Shown one piece after another: positions 22,464 through 33,849 of a stretch of DNA of 64,000 nt. The translations under genes were made by a program, and so were the position numbers. Below the pieces are notes generated by a model, which ran no database searches, had not been told where the DNA came from, and worked only from the letters and a program-made list of their open reading frames with translations. This stretch comes from Manduca sexta. Taxonomy: Eukaryota > Arthropoda > Insecta > Lepidoptera > Sphingidae. Location of the stretch: positions 11,840,983 through 11,904,982 of the forward strand of contig NC_051138.1 in NCBI RefSeq assembly GCF_014839805.1. The letters are read 5' to 3'. The first letter of the stretch is position 1; the number at the start of each line of letters is the position of its first letter.

Positions 22464-25400
22464 CTAAAAATATAATGTAGAAATTGAGTAAACATGTTCA
22501 GATTATTATTATTGTTAAACTGTTTTCTTTAGTTTTTGCAAGATTTTTTCCACATTGTGGGTAGGTTAATAATAATCTACATAACTTACAAACTGGATAG
22601 CTTGTCTAAGAAATATACTTATCGTTGCTGTGGCACCGCAATGGTGCAGTTAATACACCGCCGGGATATGTCGTCTCGATTAACTGTCCTGGGTCTAAGC
22701 TCTAGACGACATTGTATTGCTAACTAAAAGCCTTCCGTCTCAAAGTTCGGAACACACACTATACACCTTGTTTCTTAACAATGAATTTCTCGACTCAACA
22801 TTAAAATACATAAGATTAACACTCCGATCATGAGTAAAATATTTTAATAATGAAATATTTTCATTCAGACAACTCTAAAGTGTCAAAATGTCATTAATTT
22901 CAGTTGCCAGTGTAATAAAAATCTGTACCCATATATTCATTTAATTAAAAATAAAGTCCAGAAATGTTTTAGCTGACTTTAGTATTTCTGTCAATGCAAG
23001 TACAAGTCGCCATTCGTTTGTTTTTAGAAGGATTAATATTTTACCTTTTTTACCAGCTATTTGGAGTTTGGTCATAATTATTAAGTAAAATATATTTTTT
23101 ATAACAATATTTTTGTTTAATTAATAAAATATTTAATCCATATGTTATAGATTCAAGTAAAAGCACATTTATTGTGCATATTAACTTTTATATTCCATTT
23201 AAAAGGGGAATTTGTTATAAATTGGTATCACTTCGCCATATTGGCAGTAAATTATCCGGTGTTTGATTTGCAACAATTAAACAACTTTTTTTTTCATATT
23301 TTTAAAACCCCTATTTGCTCATGACTGAAATAAATACAAATGAAGTAATAATTAAAATTATGATTTTACATAGTTATTTGGTTAAGACGCATGACTGACG
23401 CAATGATAGCCTGGTTTTGGGCATTGTCCTTTACAAAAGGAGGAGAGCATCGCATACAATATGCTTATTTATGGATTTGCCAATTTTGTACTAAGGAATA
23501 CTAAATAGTGAGAATTTTTTTCCGGATAAGGTTCGTCAGGCAGGCGAGGCCACGAGCAACAACTTTCTTCTTTATACGAGCTACAAATTAACCCCACTAC
23601 ACCTGGTGGTAAAAACCACTAAATTCATTCTGACGAGACTTTTCTAAGGAGTATATTTGGTAGAATGCCATCGGAGACAATAAATATAGGCTTTATTCAT
23701 ATAGTACGATAGACTCATTCGCCTTAATTATTTTTACCGGTATGATATTTTTACCATCCGTGTTCAATCCAAAGTAAGTGAAGGCTTCGACTACTTTATA
23801 GAGTCCATGGAATTTACAGTTCCTTTACAAAAAATGACAAATGATTTGAAAATTCGCCTTGCAAATTGCGAAACACACAGCCTCAGCCGATAATCAAACC
23901 CATGGTCTCTATTCACACCCGAGATTTGATTCAAACACCGGGTTTGTGCCATCACAAAGGCTATCTAAATGTAATAAACTAGTAATAAACATGGATAATT
24001 TTCACCTAACTGATATGTCTAACATACGTGAATGTTCTTACGATATGCGTTATAATGAAAGATTTGCATTTCCTCGTATTTTAGTAAAACATGTCGATGC
24101 TTGAAAGGCAGCGACAAACATACCGAAAATGAATTATATAAATATATTGAATCGCCATATTTTTCTGCGTCATTTGATCTAGGTTTTGTAGGTCTAAGAC
24201 AATTTTAATATCATTATACTATATCTTTATTAAATAAAAAGTTGAATTGTTTTGAAATATTATATTAAAATCACAACTTTAAAGCACTACTCATAAATTT
24301 ACTGATTGTCGCTTAGATAAGATTGCCTTTCAAGCGTCGATTTGTACTTGTCATGCAATGAAGCCGCAGGGTAAAGCTCGTTCTAAAACGCGTCTCGGAC
24401 TGAGTACTTAACGAGAGCAAACAAGGTGCCTGAACCCAAGGAATAACATAAATACATTTAACTGTGGGCGGACTTGTATGAAGATGCTCTATATACATTC
24501 TACTGGATTATTCTAACAGTGCGATATTATTGTAAAGATGTAAAGAAGATTATGTCTACTTCCGAATGGAATTGATTGCCATGACGTCAAAACCCACACA
24601 ATTTTTTTACATCTTACGACTCATGCAAGTGCTTTATGCGAACTTCAATTTAATTCGTGAATCACCATCCATTAGGTGAAGATTTCTGTTGAGAATCGGC
24701 ACCGGCCTTGTCTGGCATACGTTGAACTGGATGTTTTGGCAGTATCATGGGATGCACTTGGCTGAAACTTATTTCTTATTGTTGCATCTTGTTTGTAAAT
24801 GTTTGTGAGTGTCCCAGTACGTTGTACGAATAAATGATTTTCTTTCGTTCTTTATTATCAAGTATGGGTGGAAATTTTAAATACGAGTAGTCATTCTCGA
24901 CCACCAGACGAGCAGCATCATAGCTTCGTCTTGCGGTTGTTTAGAAATACTTCAATAATTCCAGGGAAATCGTTGATTACACATGCGAAAAACCTATTTA
25001 TATGTTACGATTTATCGCACATATGCGCACTACAAGGCCTCGGTATGCTGACACATTCAGAATTAGTATTCATGCTACAATCAACTTTTTCCGAGAATCG
25101 GCAAGTGTTTATAAGTATTCAAACGACTCCTCTCATGCAGTCAACGTGACGTAGCCTTCTTGATTATTTGTGTTCATTTAAAACAAGGCCGATAACATGT
25201 GGGTCACTCATGGTAAGTAAACTCATAATTTCCCACAGAAAGCAACGATATTGCCATTAAAGCCCTACTGTTGATGAAAAAATCTTTCAACAAGTTTTTT
25301 GCACGTTGGTATTTTTAAAACTTATGACTCGAAATGGCGGTTCCTACTTTTATATTACAAGATTTACAATGTGGTTTATAAGTTAATAATTTACTAGATT

Positions 25401-25998
25401 ATTCTTTCGATGATCAATCTGGAACTGCACCAGTAATGTACTAATCTAACTCCTAAGAGAGGCAGACTAGGACAAAGGTAATAAAATAAAAAACAAATCG
25501 TAAAAAATATATTCTGCTTGGTAAATATAGGTACCTATATTAGTGTCATGGTTATACAATACATACATCTAGCCTTGTTTTATATATAGCGCATATTTAA
25601 ACGGAAGAAAATTAATGCATTTTTGTAAAACATGCCTCAATTTGCCCCCTCCGACTTCGCACCATTTATAAATTATCATAGGCTACAGTCTAATTACTAA
25701 TAGATTTAGGAATTAAGTATTATTTTAAGTAAGTACACAGGCTATGAATGCTTACATACTTCTTACACGGTACCTTCATAAATATGCCTTACGTCATCCA
25801 TAAAACAGAATTCGGCTAGGTCCTAATTTATGCGAGCGATAAGCACACAAAACAAGGTCGGCGGGCGCCCGTGCAAATAAAACCGTACAAAAAGTCCTTG
25901 ATGCGGTAGAGTTCATTTACGCGCAGACTGTCATTGACAATTAAACTGATAATGCGTAAGATAACTATGCCTGATTGTTATCATGTTTGATTTACAGT

Positions 25999-26178
25999 TT
26001 ACACCATCTAAGACAAGCTTACACAATGCGAGTATCGCACGGACCGTCTCACGTATTTATAATAAAACAAATTTCTTCGCGTTGGTAACAAAAACGTTCG
26101 AAATTCGAACAGAGTAATCCGCACACGACCGGATTTGTCGTGCTGCCGTCGCATTGTATACGGCCTGTCTTAGTGTGA
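25999..26178. mobile_element. possible MITE with imperfect TIRs
   Basis: Left part CATCTAAGACAAGCTTACAC-AATGCGA and right part (reversed) CACTAAGACAGGCCGTATAC-AATGCGA are similar inverted ends. No target duplication was found. Confidence 0.45.
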
Positions 26179-27199
26179 CGATTGACGACTGGGTTTTATC
26201 AAGGAGCATTCTTACCAGTGATTAAGGGCTTCGTATTTATTGTTGTTTATTTAGCCGAAATATGTAATAATAAATTTCGTTTTTTTTTTCAATGATTAGG
26301 ATGTAGTTACCAAGTCGATAATTATTTATACAATAATTTTCACATGAACGTAATCAGCATTTTACAACTGCGATAAATGTGCCCATGACCTATATCAACT
26401 TACAAACAATTAGAAATAAAAAGTATCAGATGATAAATAGCCGTCAATACTTTTTATTATTAATTAATAGTCAATTTTAAAAATGCAAAAATAAACAAGC
26501 AAATAAAATATTTTATTCTTTTGTTGCATTAAGATGCCCTGCACATAAAACCGTATGAACAAATATAACTCAACTAAGTTATTTTAGCTACCTAAGGTAC
26601 AATGCAACTCCATATTCCGATTCATTGACTAGAGTCCAAATTAAGACTTTTAAATTCTTTAGCTGCATGATATCGACACGTAGGCTCTTACGTTCACTTC
26701 TATATCTAGCTGATCATTCATAAGAACACCGTTTGTGGATAGCCTTCCGCATATAAGTATATATTTTTTTTGAGTTGCAACTTGCAATATTTATTGCTTA
26801 TGGAATTAAACTAATATTATTAAATCTATTACATAAAACTAATAATTACGATTGCCGAAATAAAGTTTGACTAACGCCACGCGTAGGTCACCTTACTAAT
26901 TAGTTTTTTATCGTCAGAAATAACAGAGATAACGCTGTATGGTAATTTATCTAGTTGATAACGAGGTATTTACTAACTTGCGGAATGACGAAGCCCAACA
27001 GATGTATTGTACTGATAGTGGATACTCTAAGGGGTCGTAAACTAATACACATTGGGGGAATGCTTTTGTAATCGTGCGCGAGATTTTAGGCACAATATTT
27101 TTTAATGAATTTTTGATTTTATGTAAATACCGCGTAATTAGGTGACTTTAAAAATACACGATACCGTAGAAAGGAACAAAACAAACGGGACGGGATACC

Positions 27200-27265
27200 G
27201 CAACAACCCGTAGGTTTGAAACCCAATGCACACACCTCTGACTTTTCGGAATAACGTGTGAAATA
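27200..27265 (+). mobile_element. SINE family A, short B-box fragment
   Basis: Contains GGTTTGAAACCCAATGC and ACACCTCTGACTTTTC, the B-box and following block of SINE family A. Confidence 0.6.
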
Positions 27266-27301
27266 TTTATTAATTGTCGCTCGAATTACGTATATACTTA
27301 A

Positions 27302-28128
27302 AGCTGGGTACTGACCAAAGTTACGGAGTGTAATGTAACACTCGCATCGAGCATGTTACGCCGTGTTCTAAAATCGGTGTAACATACTCGATTGAATTCT
27401 GTGCTCCATATTCACCAGCCAGTCTTAGTCAAGATTTCCTACGACGAGGTTGTGTTCTTTGATTCTACTAAATTATTGTAAAATACAAATTAAGAAGAAG
27501 AAAAAACGTTATTTGACATCAAACTTATTTAAAAACAGATACGCTTCGGGTGGTTTGTCATTGATAACAATATTAAAAAACCAAATGATAACTGGAGAGT
27601 ATAAAAACTTTGTACGCATATCTCCGGTCGATTTTTAAGAACTCGTCAATTTAATTAGACCAAAAGAACATAAAAAAATACAAATTATGGAAAAGCAATC
27701 AGTGTCACGGAAAGATTAGCACTAACACTTAATTTTTATGCTACCGGAGATGCCTATACTAGTATGCAATATCTTTTCTGGATGAGCCGGGTTCCATAAC
27801 AATGATTCTTCTCTATATTTTTCAATAAAGTATAGAGCTTTTTTGTCGTCCCACTCTATGGTTCAAGAAATAAATGTACGGATATATATACGAAATAAAA
27901 GGAATGATGTGTGTGCAAGCGCTCGAGACGACTTGTGGTAGCGTACTGACTGAAACTCATAACATTCAAAGGATTTGCCGAAACACCGACAGCTGAGTGG
28001 AGCACTCAAAGCGAGCATATAGTGGCTCGTTGTTCGCTGGTTTCCATGTAACACTAAATACTGACTGCATGAATGTTCGCCGTGTAACATGTTACATTAC
28101 ACCCTGTAACTTTGGTCAATACCCAGCT
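27302..28128. mobile_element. 827-bp TIR element with TAA duplication
   Basis: Left end AGCTGGGTACTGACCAAAG and right end (reversed) AGCTGGGTATTGACCAAAG continue as inverted repeats for about 40 bp through GTGTAATGTAACA. TAA flanks both sides (27299-27301 and 28129-28131), as expected for PIF/Harbinger-like elements. No transposase was recognised. Open frames 27450-27638 and 27863-28090 are inside it and not genes. Confidence 0.8.
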
Positions 28129-28154
28129 TAAGAATTACCCTTAAGAATTCGAAA

Positions 28155-28270
28155 GAATTATGAAGTCTGGTAGTCCACACTTGGCCAGCGTGGTGGGCTA
28201 AAGCCTCTCAGTGAAGGTGAAGACCCGCACTCAGCAGGATCGCGGTGGAAAATACATGGCTGGTATTATA
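28155..28270 (+). mobile_element. SINE family A, diverged 3' part
   Basis: Contains TTGGCCAGCGTGGTGGGC, CCTCTCAGTGAAGG and ACATGGCTGGTATTATAC, a diverged version of the SINE A 3' end. Confidence 0.65.
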
Positions 28271-28937
28271 CATATCATATCTTATTGTCGTTAATTGACC
28301 TAAGTGAAATCAATCCCCTTAAATATTCTATAAAATATAGTGACACTACCATTGCTTCAAAGGACACAAATATCTTTAGCAATAATAAAGCTGAATTGAA
28401 TATCTTTAGCAAATGGCAACTCCACTTCACTTCATAATATTTCAAATATTATGAAAGTGGACCTTGATTTCAACATTAAATTCACTTACAACATTTTAAT
28501 ATTTTTATCGCCTTGTTTATTATAAATTTTTCATTAGTCATTTTGTATTATTCTGAATTATGTTATCATAATTTATTATTATAATTTATTCACTCTATAG
28601 TTTACTGTATATTGCAATATGTGAAAATTATATATTCTATGTTGTAAACTCTAAAAAAAATGATACAGCAGAACGGGTCTTCATTTATAATTGCATAGGC
28701 AAGGCGTTTGATCATTATGACGTATACATATCAATTATCAAATAATTTGTACCAATGATTTTGTTATGAAGTTTTTATATGAGAAATATTTAACAGCCTA
28801 TATAGTTCCAGGAATATATAATTAATACAAGCCTTGTTATACAAGTCTCCTTTTTTCGTTCATTAAATTTCGATTCAATAGTTTAGTACTGAAAGCGTAA
28901 AGGACAGACAGACAGAGAGTTACTTGCGAATTTATAA

Positions 28938-30098
28938 TCTAATATATAAAATTCTCGTGTCACAGTGTTAGGCGCGGGCCACACAGAAAAGACGTGCGGT
29001 GCAGACATGGCACCGTCGTAATTTTTTAAAATATATAGAACCTAACATGCCGTAAGTACGAGGACTGCCTGTGCTCTGGTCCATTATAATTACAGGCATT
29101 CCGTAATTACGGCATGTTAGGTTCTCGAAATACGCGACGTAACTCAATGGTTAGGATCCACACGGACTCAAAATAAAAAAAAAAACTGCATTTATTACAA
29201 ATGATATACATACTTTATTATCAAATGTAAGTTCTTAAAATAATTATATATGAGCGACAAGTGAATTCTCCTTTGCCGGAAATCGAAACAATAGACGTAT
29301 GCTTGATGAATAGTGTCAAAACATTGTTCGACGTAACTTAAAATGACGCAAATCGAAACGACGTAAGTCGAAGACTGCCTGTATAGAGAACTGGATGATT
29401 TTCAATTAAACTACAAAATTAACGTTGAATACATAATCGTCCCGCAATTTCACTTAATATATAACGATATTCATTCTATAAACACCTCGCATCTACTCAA
29501 GGACGCAGGTAGTGTTGTGTGACAGCGACACGCGAGCGCCGACACTCGCGCCCCACCCCGCCCGCATCTCCGTCCATCGGCGCTCGCGACAGTACCCTGT
29601 CGTTTCTATATGTTTTACAATAAAATGCGCGTCATGTCCGCGCCCTAACTTTTCTGTATGTTTTGCATCACGACGTTTCTATACATTTTGTATGAAAGGG
29701 TCGCGGAAAAGACATATGTCCGCGCCACGGCCGCGACTTTCTTCTTTTTTGTCTGTCTAGAGCATTAGTCTCCTAACTCCATCGAAATGGCTCGGATTGT
29801 TGTGATTTTTTTGTGTATAATTTGTAGGTATGAGAATCGGTTGTAAACTTTATTTTAAATCCCTAAGTGATAAGGGTGTCCAACCCAAAAAAAAAAAACT
29901 TTTTATTGGCAATTTTTTTTTGGCATTAAAAAATATGTACGTACAACCCTAAACTTTCACCCTTCTACCACCAACCCCTATTTTAATTGCGATTTAAATA
30001 TTTCAATATTTTCTTTAGCAAGATGTTTTCGTTTCATTTTTTTATCATTAAATTAGAAATAATGTATATAGCAAAACAACGTTTGCCGTGTCAGCTAG
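28938..30098 (+). mobile_element. non-autonomous Helitron
   Basis: The 5' end is TCTAATATATAAAATTCTCG after an A, and the 3' end GTTTGCCGTGTCAGCTAG is followed by T, fitting Helitron insertion between A and T with TC and CTRR ends. A short stem GCAAA/TTTGC sits just before the 3' end at about 30071-30086. The interior holds a 19-bp inverted repeat (29037-29125), a GC-rich block (29512-29760) and a region of the form GGCTCGGATTGTTGTG. No Rep/helicase was seen. The open frame 29512-29760 is not a gene. Confidence 0.7.
29037..29125. repeat. 19-bp perfect inverted repeat within the Helitron
   Basis: Arms AGAACCTAACATGCCGTAA at 29037-29055 and the exact reverse complement at 29107-29125, separated by 51 bp. 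This is probably a small TIR element nested in the Helitron or an internal stem. Confidence 0.85.
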
Positions 30099-30136
30099 TA
30101 TTAAATATAATATAAATATAACTTCGAAAATTCAGA

Positions 30137-30210
30137 AGTGCTTTGAGGGTCGAGTTTGAACCTACGACATTCGTCTCGTTCGTTCCACTGACAGTAGAGC
30201 TAGACTAATA
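30137..30210 (-). mobile_element. SINE family A, diverged reversed fragment
   Basis: Contains GGTCGAGTTTGAACCTACG and ACATTCGTCTCG, the reversed B-box region of SINE family A. Confidence 0.5.
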
Positions 30211-30915
30211 AATTATTGACGTGAAGATGGACCTGCTGATGATGTAATAATTTCGCTTTTTTATTTTTTTGATCCTGATATATTAGCCGTACTGAACTTT
30301 TTATATTGATAAAAAATCCGTAGACGACTGGCAAGCCTAGATTAATACATGTTTAATAAGTTATATAAATAAGCCGAATTTAATATTAATTAGATGGAAA
30401 AATATGGTTGATTATTTAAATAAAATAATTAAATGAACATAAGAAATTTTACTTTAAATAAATATGTGCTCGTAAGTTACAGTATCACAGATAATAAATA
30501 GTAATAGCTAAAAATATCTATTTTATTTATTATTTATACATATATAACACCATAACAATACTAACTCGATGTTATATAGACAAAGAAGTTAAGTAATTAT
30601 TAATTTTAACAATTGGTTTCAATACACCTATGACACATTTTTGTGAATTCCTGCAGATTTCATATAAATATATCCAAGCGTTAATATTTTTTAAATATAA
30701 ATCTTTAATGTCCAGTTTAAATACATTAGTAACTTATGGACACAACCTAATCACATGGAATGTATTATGCGACATTAATAGTTATATGCGAAATTGTTTT
30801 TAATCAACAAGGTTTTTCGTACCTGTTGACCTTAATTTTACCTTGAGAATATGTAATAACGAGACAAATGTTTAATAAAAGGATCAGTGTCGAAATTCAG
30901 ATCTGTCTCAATATG

Positions 30916-31062
30916 TAGACCATGTCCCCAAAAGAGCAGCGTTGGATACATATAAGGTGGACAGATAACCTGATTACAGTCGTAGGAAGTCATTGGATCC
31001 AGATCGCTTGTAACAAGGTTTGGAAGTCAGGCGAGGGCCATGATCATCAGTTTACATCGTAT
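30916..31062 (+). pseudogene. RTE-type LINE reverse transcriptase, C-terminal fragment
   Basis: Reads IRWTDNLITVVGSHWIQIA followed by CNKVWKS and GEGHDHQFTS, matching the conserved C-terminus of RTE LINE proteins (TRWTDDL, AG-W, W-LGEAYVQQWT). The preceding RP-KSSVG part is in another frame, so at least one frameshift is present. The open frame 30922-31185 runs beyond the homology. Confidence 0.65.
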
Positions 31063-31195
31063 AACTGTTGGGAATATTTACCCCTTATTAAGAAAATATT
31101 ACAATGTAAGAATTCTTGTGAAGGTATTCCTATTTCGCGTCAAGCCTTGATGAGAACGTCAGAGAAGCAACGCTTGTCGCGATAGACGGAATTCG

Positions 31196-31470
31196 TCTTT
31201 TTTTTTATTGTTTTGAATGACGAGCCGAGCTTGCCGTTCACCTGATGATGATAAGAGATACGGCCGCCTATAAACAGTAGGAACATCATCCAATACCTTG
31301 AATTACAAAGTATTGTTTGGTATTCCACTGCGCTCGCCATCCTGAGACATGAGGTGTTAAGCCTTATTATGTCCAGTAGTTACATTGACTACAAACTGGC
31401 TACTACTGCTTCTTCAAACCGTAACACAACAGTGACTACACACTGCTTTTTGGTGGCAGAAAGAGACACC
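31196..31470 (-). repeat. dispersed repeat B, long reversed copy
   Basis: Starts with the reverse of the CAATAAAAAAA tail and contains the reverse of CTCAGGATGGCGAGCGC and ACTGGACATAATAAGG. It then extends to the block also seen at 49210-49300. The open frame 31140-31340 is not a gene. Confidence 0.75.
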
Positions 31471-31624
31471 ATTCGTTTTAAATTCTAATTTCTACCTGAA
31501 TTTTTTTTAGGTAAAAGCTGTTTACAATTATTATAATCTAAAAACGCTTAAAACACTAAGATTACACCGCACACAATTTTAATAAAATCATTTCAGTGGT
31601 TTGATCGTGAATGAAGTAAGGTTA

Positions 31625-31700
31625 ATTCTCTCTTTAACGGTGAAGAAAAATTCTTACACATTTAAGACTTTTGAATGAGTCTACCATTGCATTAGATGAA
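31625..31700 (+). mobile_element. SINE family A, weak internal fragment
   Basis: Contains CTTTAACGGTGAAGAAAAA and GAGTCTACCATTGCA, resembling the middle of SINE family A with deletions. Confidence 0.35.
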
Positions 31701-32187
31701 CGCATTGGATTCAAGATACTTTGACCTCTATGAGGTCTACGCTCCGTAATGCGATAAGATTGATACCACTAGTAAACTGTGTTCGTTCGTTCATACGTTC
31801 ACCAGCCCTCATCCCAGAAATCGTCCGATACCCGTTTCAGAAACTGATTAGGTCGTTAAGGCACCGTAAAACAAAACAAAATTCCGCACCCTTCCCTTTC
31901 ACACCATAGTCAAACATACTCCTACCTCTTTCTAAAATAAAAACATTATAAAGGCCTAAAAAGGTCCACGTCCTCGGACCTTAGTCCATTAATATCGTGA
32001 GGTTACCGCAGCGCCCTTGGACGCGACTCCGCGCCATTGTCTGCTTAATGTGAACTGCGCGTTTATTTACCCTTGCCCTTAGAGAGTAAGGTGACATTAG
32101 AATGGTAAACATGTCGCCATGTTTTATTTTAAGGAATTTTCTATTTAACTGTATTATTATGGAATTGTCTCTTTATTGTTAAACTGT

Positions 32188-32938
32188 ATATCGTCGTTGT
32201 AGGTGGAGAACTAAATAACTCAAAATTTCTAGTTTCGAGATAAACGCGATTAACTGTTTTTTTTCGTTATTTTTAAGCATTACTAAAAAACTATAAATAA
32301 TTTTAATGTCGGTATTTTTATATATCTTAGGTATTATTATCTATTATATTATGCATTAACAAAAAAAAACTCTGACCTGAAGAATAAAAATATAAAAAAA
32401 TAAAAACTTCTTATTTAATTCTGCCACGACAATGTTTTATAAGTTTGCTGAAATAAACTAAATAACTCGTATAATTATTTAGTTTTGCCTCACTAGAAAC
32501 CATATGGTAAAGTAATTATAAGGTGAAATAATTACAATTATAGAGTTTATTAAAGTGAATACCATTAGGATTTTCAATGTCTAAATTAAACAAATCAAGT
32601 TGTTTATTTCTTCTACACACTTGATTAATTTTGTTTACAAACAATAGACTCGAGGAAGAATTAAACAATTCATTTTATTTAATTTCTTTACTATTGAACA
32701 GATTATAAGTCGCAGTTTATTGATTTTATTATTTACTTTTTCTACAACAAAATATATATTATTTGAATATATTTATTTCTAAACTTTTAACATAAAAAAA
32801 GCTATAATTTCGAAACGGGATAAGATAATGAAATGCTTGTTAGGCCAAAATATGCGCCATGTTTTGGGCAACACAAACGTGATGAAAGTCCAAAATGGCC
32901 AAAATCCGAGTTTAGTTCTCCACCTACAACGACGATAT
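32188..32938. mobile_element. ~750-bp TIR element with 28-bp perfect ends
   Basis: ATATCGTCGTTGTAGGTGG at 32188 continues to GAGAACTAAA (32215), and 32911-32938 is its exact reverse complement. The interior is AT-rich with no transposase. The target duplication is unclear because the ends are TA-rich. The open frame 32833-33018 overlaps its right part and is not a gene. Confidence 0.8.
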
Positions 32939-33451
32939 TACATTTAATAATATTAATGTATATTGTAGGTGTACTTACGAATTATGATATTAATGAGTAT
33001 CGTTCAACAATAATTTGAGAGCAGTTACAGTATCTTTATTAGTACCTACAACATACGATCGAAATATCACAAAACTAAAACAGGCATTTTTGGCGGAAAT
33101 AATTTGATTGAAATTTAATATTAATTTATTTATGAATAGCTTTCGTCCGATTATTAACCAATCAGCCTTAATAAATTACTCTTAATAAACTTTTTGTTAT
33201 AATTAGTGCATATTTTTACTACCGACCCCTTAATTCGTGTACTGTATTCTATTTTTAAAAAACTTAAATGGCCTTTTCATATTTATATTACACTATTATA
33301 ATTTAATCTAGCTGTTAGTTTTCCGTAAGTAAAATTACCCTGTGTACGAGATAGATTTTCGAGACGTCGCAGCGAGTAAATAACAGCTGTAGCAACAAGA
33401 AAACATTCTTAGGGGAATGTCCAATGTCCACCGTTTTTGTAGATATTAAGA

Positions 33452-33713
33452 TCTGTATTGGCCAGTGAAGTGGTAATGGGCAGAGCACATCACTCGCAGA
33501 AGTGGTGGTCGAAGGGGCACGAACGTTCTGTAGTGGAGGCCACCATCTGGCAAGCGTAGCGTCGGATGTCCACCCACGAGGTGGATAGATTGTACTAATA
33601 AAACTCGCAGGAATTGCTGGATGTGGACCGCTTTCAATGGATCGATCTGGAAATCTTTGGGAAAGGTCCATGTTAGGCAGTGGACATCCTGCGGCTGATG
33701 ATGATGATGTTGA
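33452..33713 (+). pseudogene. RTE-type LINE 3' end with TGA-repeat tail
   Basis: One plus-strand frame with two internal stops reads WAEHITRRSGGRRGTNVL, WRPPSGKRSVGCPPTRWID, then WKSLGKVHVRQWTSCG and a stop. This is the conserved C-terminus of RTE-clade reverse transcriptases. It is followed directly by a TGATGATGATG microsatellite, typical of RTE tails. Overlapping minus-strand frames at 33315-33805 are shadows. Confidence 0.85.
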
Positions 33714-33719
33714 TTAAAA

Positions 33720-33845
33720 CTTGAGCATGCTATAGCGATCGGCTCGCCACCTATCACATCATGAGACAGAACACACTTGGCGAAAAATGGCTGCACTAAT
33801 TGCACCTCTATCTTCGGGGATAAAATCGTGATAAGTGTGTGTTGG
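33720..33845 (+). mobile_element. SINE family B, 3' half
   Basis: Contains TATAGCGATCGGCTCGCC, ACAGAACACACTTGGCG and GCACCTCTATCTTCGGGG, matching the 3' half of the SINE at 9035-9301. Confidence 0.7.
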
Positions 33846-33849
33846 CATG

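Larger units (their letters stand above)
16891..25998. other. AT-rich intergenic stretch with scattered elements
   Basis: Besides the listed elements, several short blocks contain GACCAATCA or TGATTGGTT words (18650-18700, 20730-20790), possibly old MITE arms. A repeat-like block at 23600-23650 shares CACCTGGTGGTAA with 10365-10600. The open frames here show no domains. Confidence 0.5.

Noticed and set aside
24868..25149. 93-codon plus-strand frame
   Set aside because: No recognisable domain and no splice or promoter context.
26692..26743. Minus-strand exon-like segment with an AAC|GTAAGA donor
   Set aside because: The acceptor side lacks a pyrimidine tract and the segment is only 52 nt; too weak to list as a gene.
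33315..33805. Two minus-strand open frames of about 118 codons
   Set aside because: They are antisense shadows of an RTE LINE C-terminus that is readable on the plus strand.
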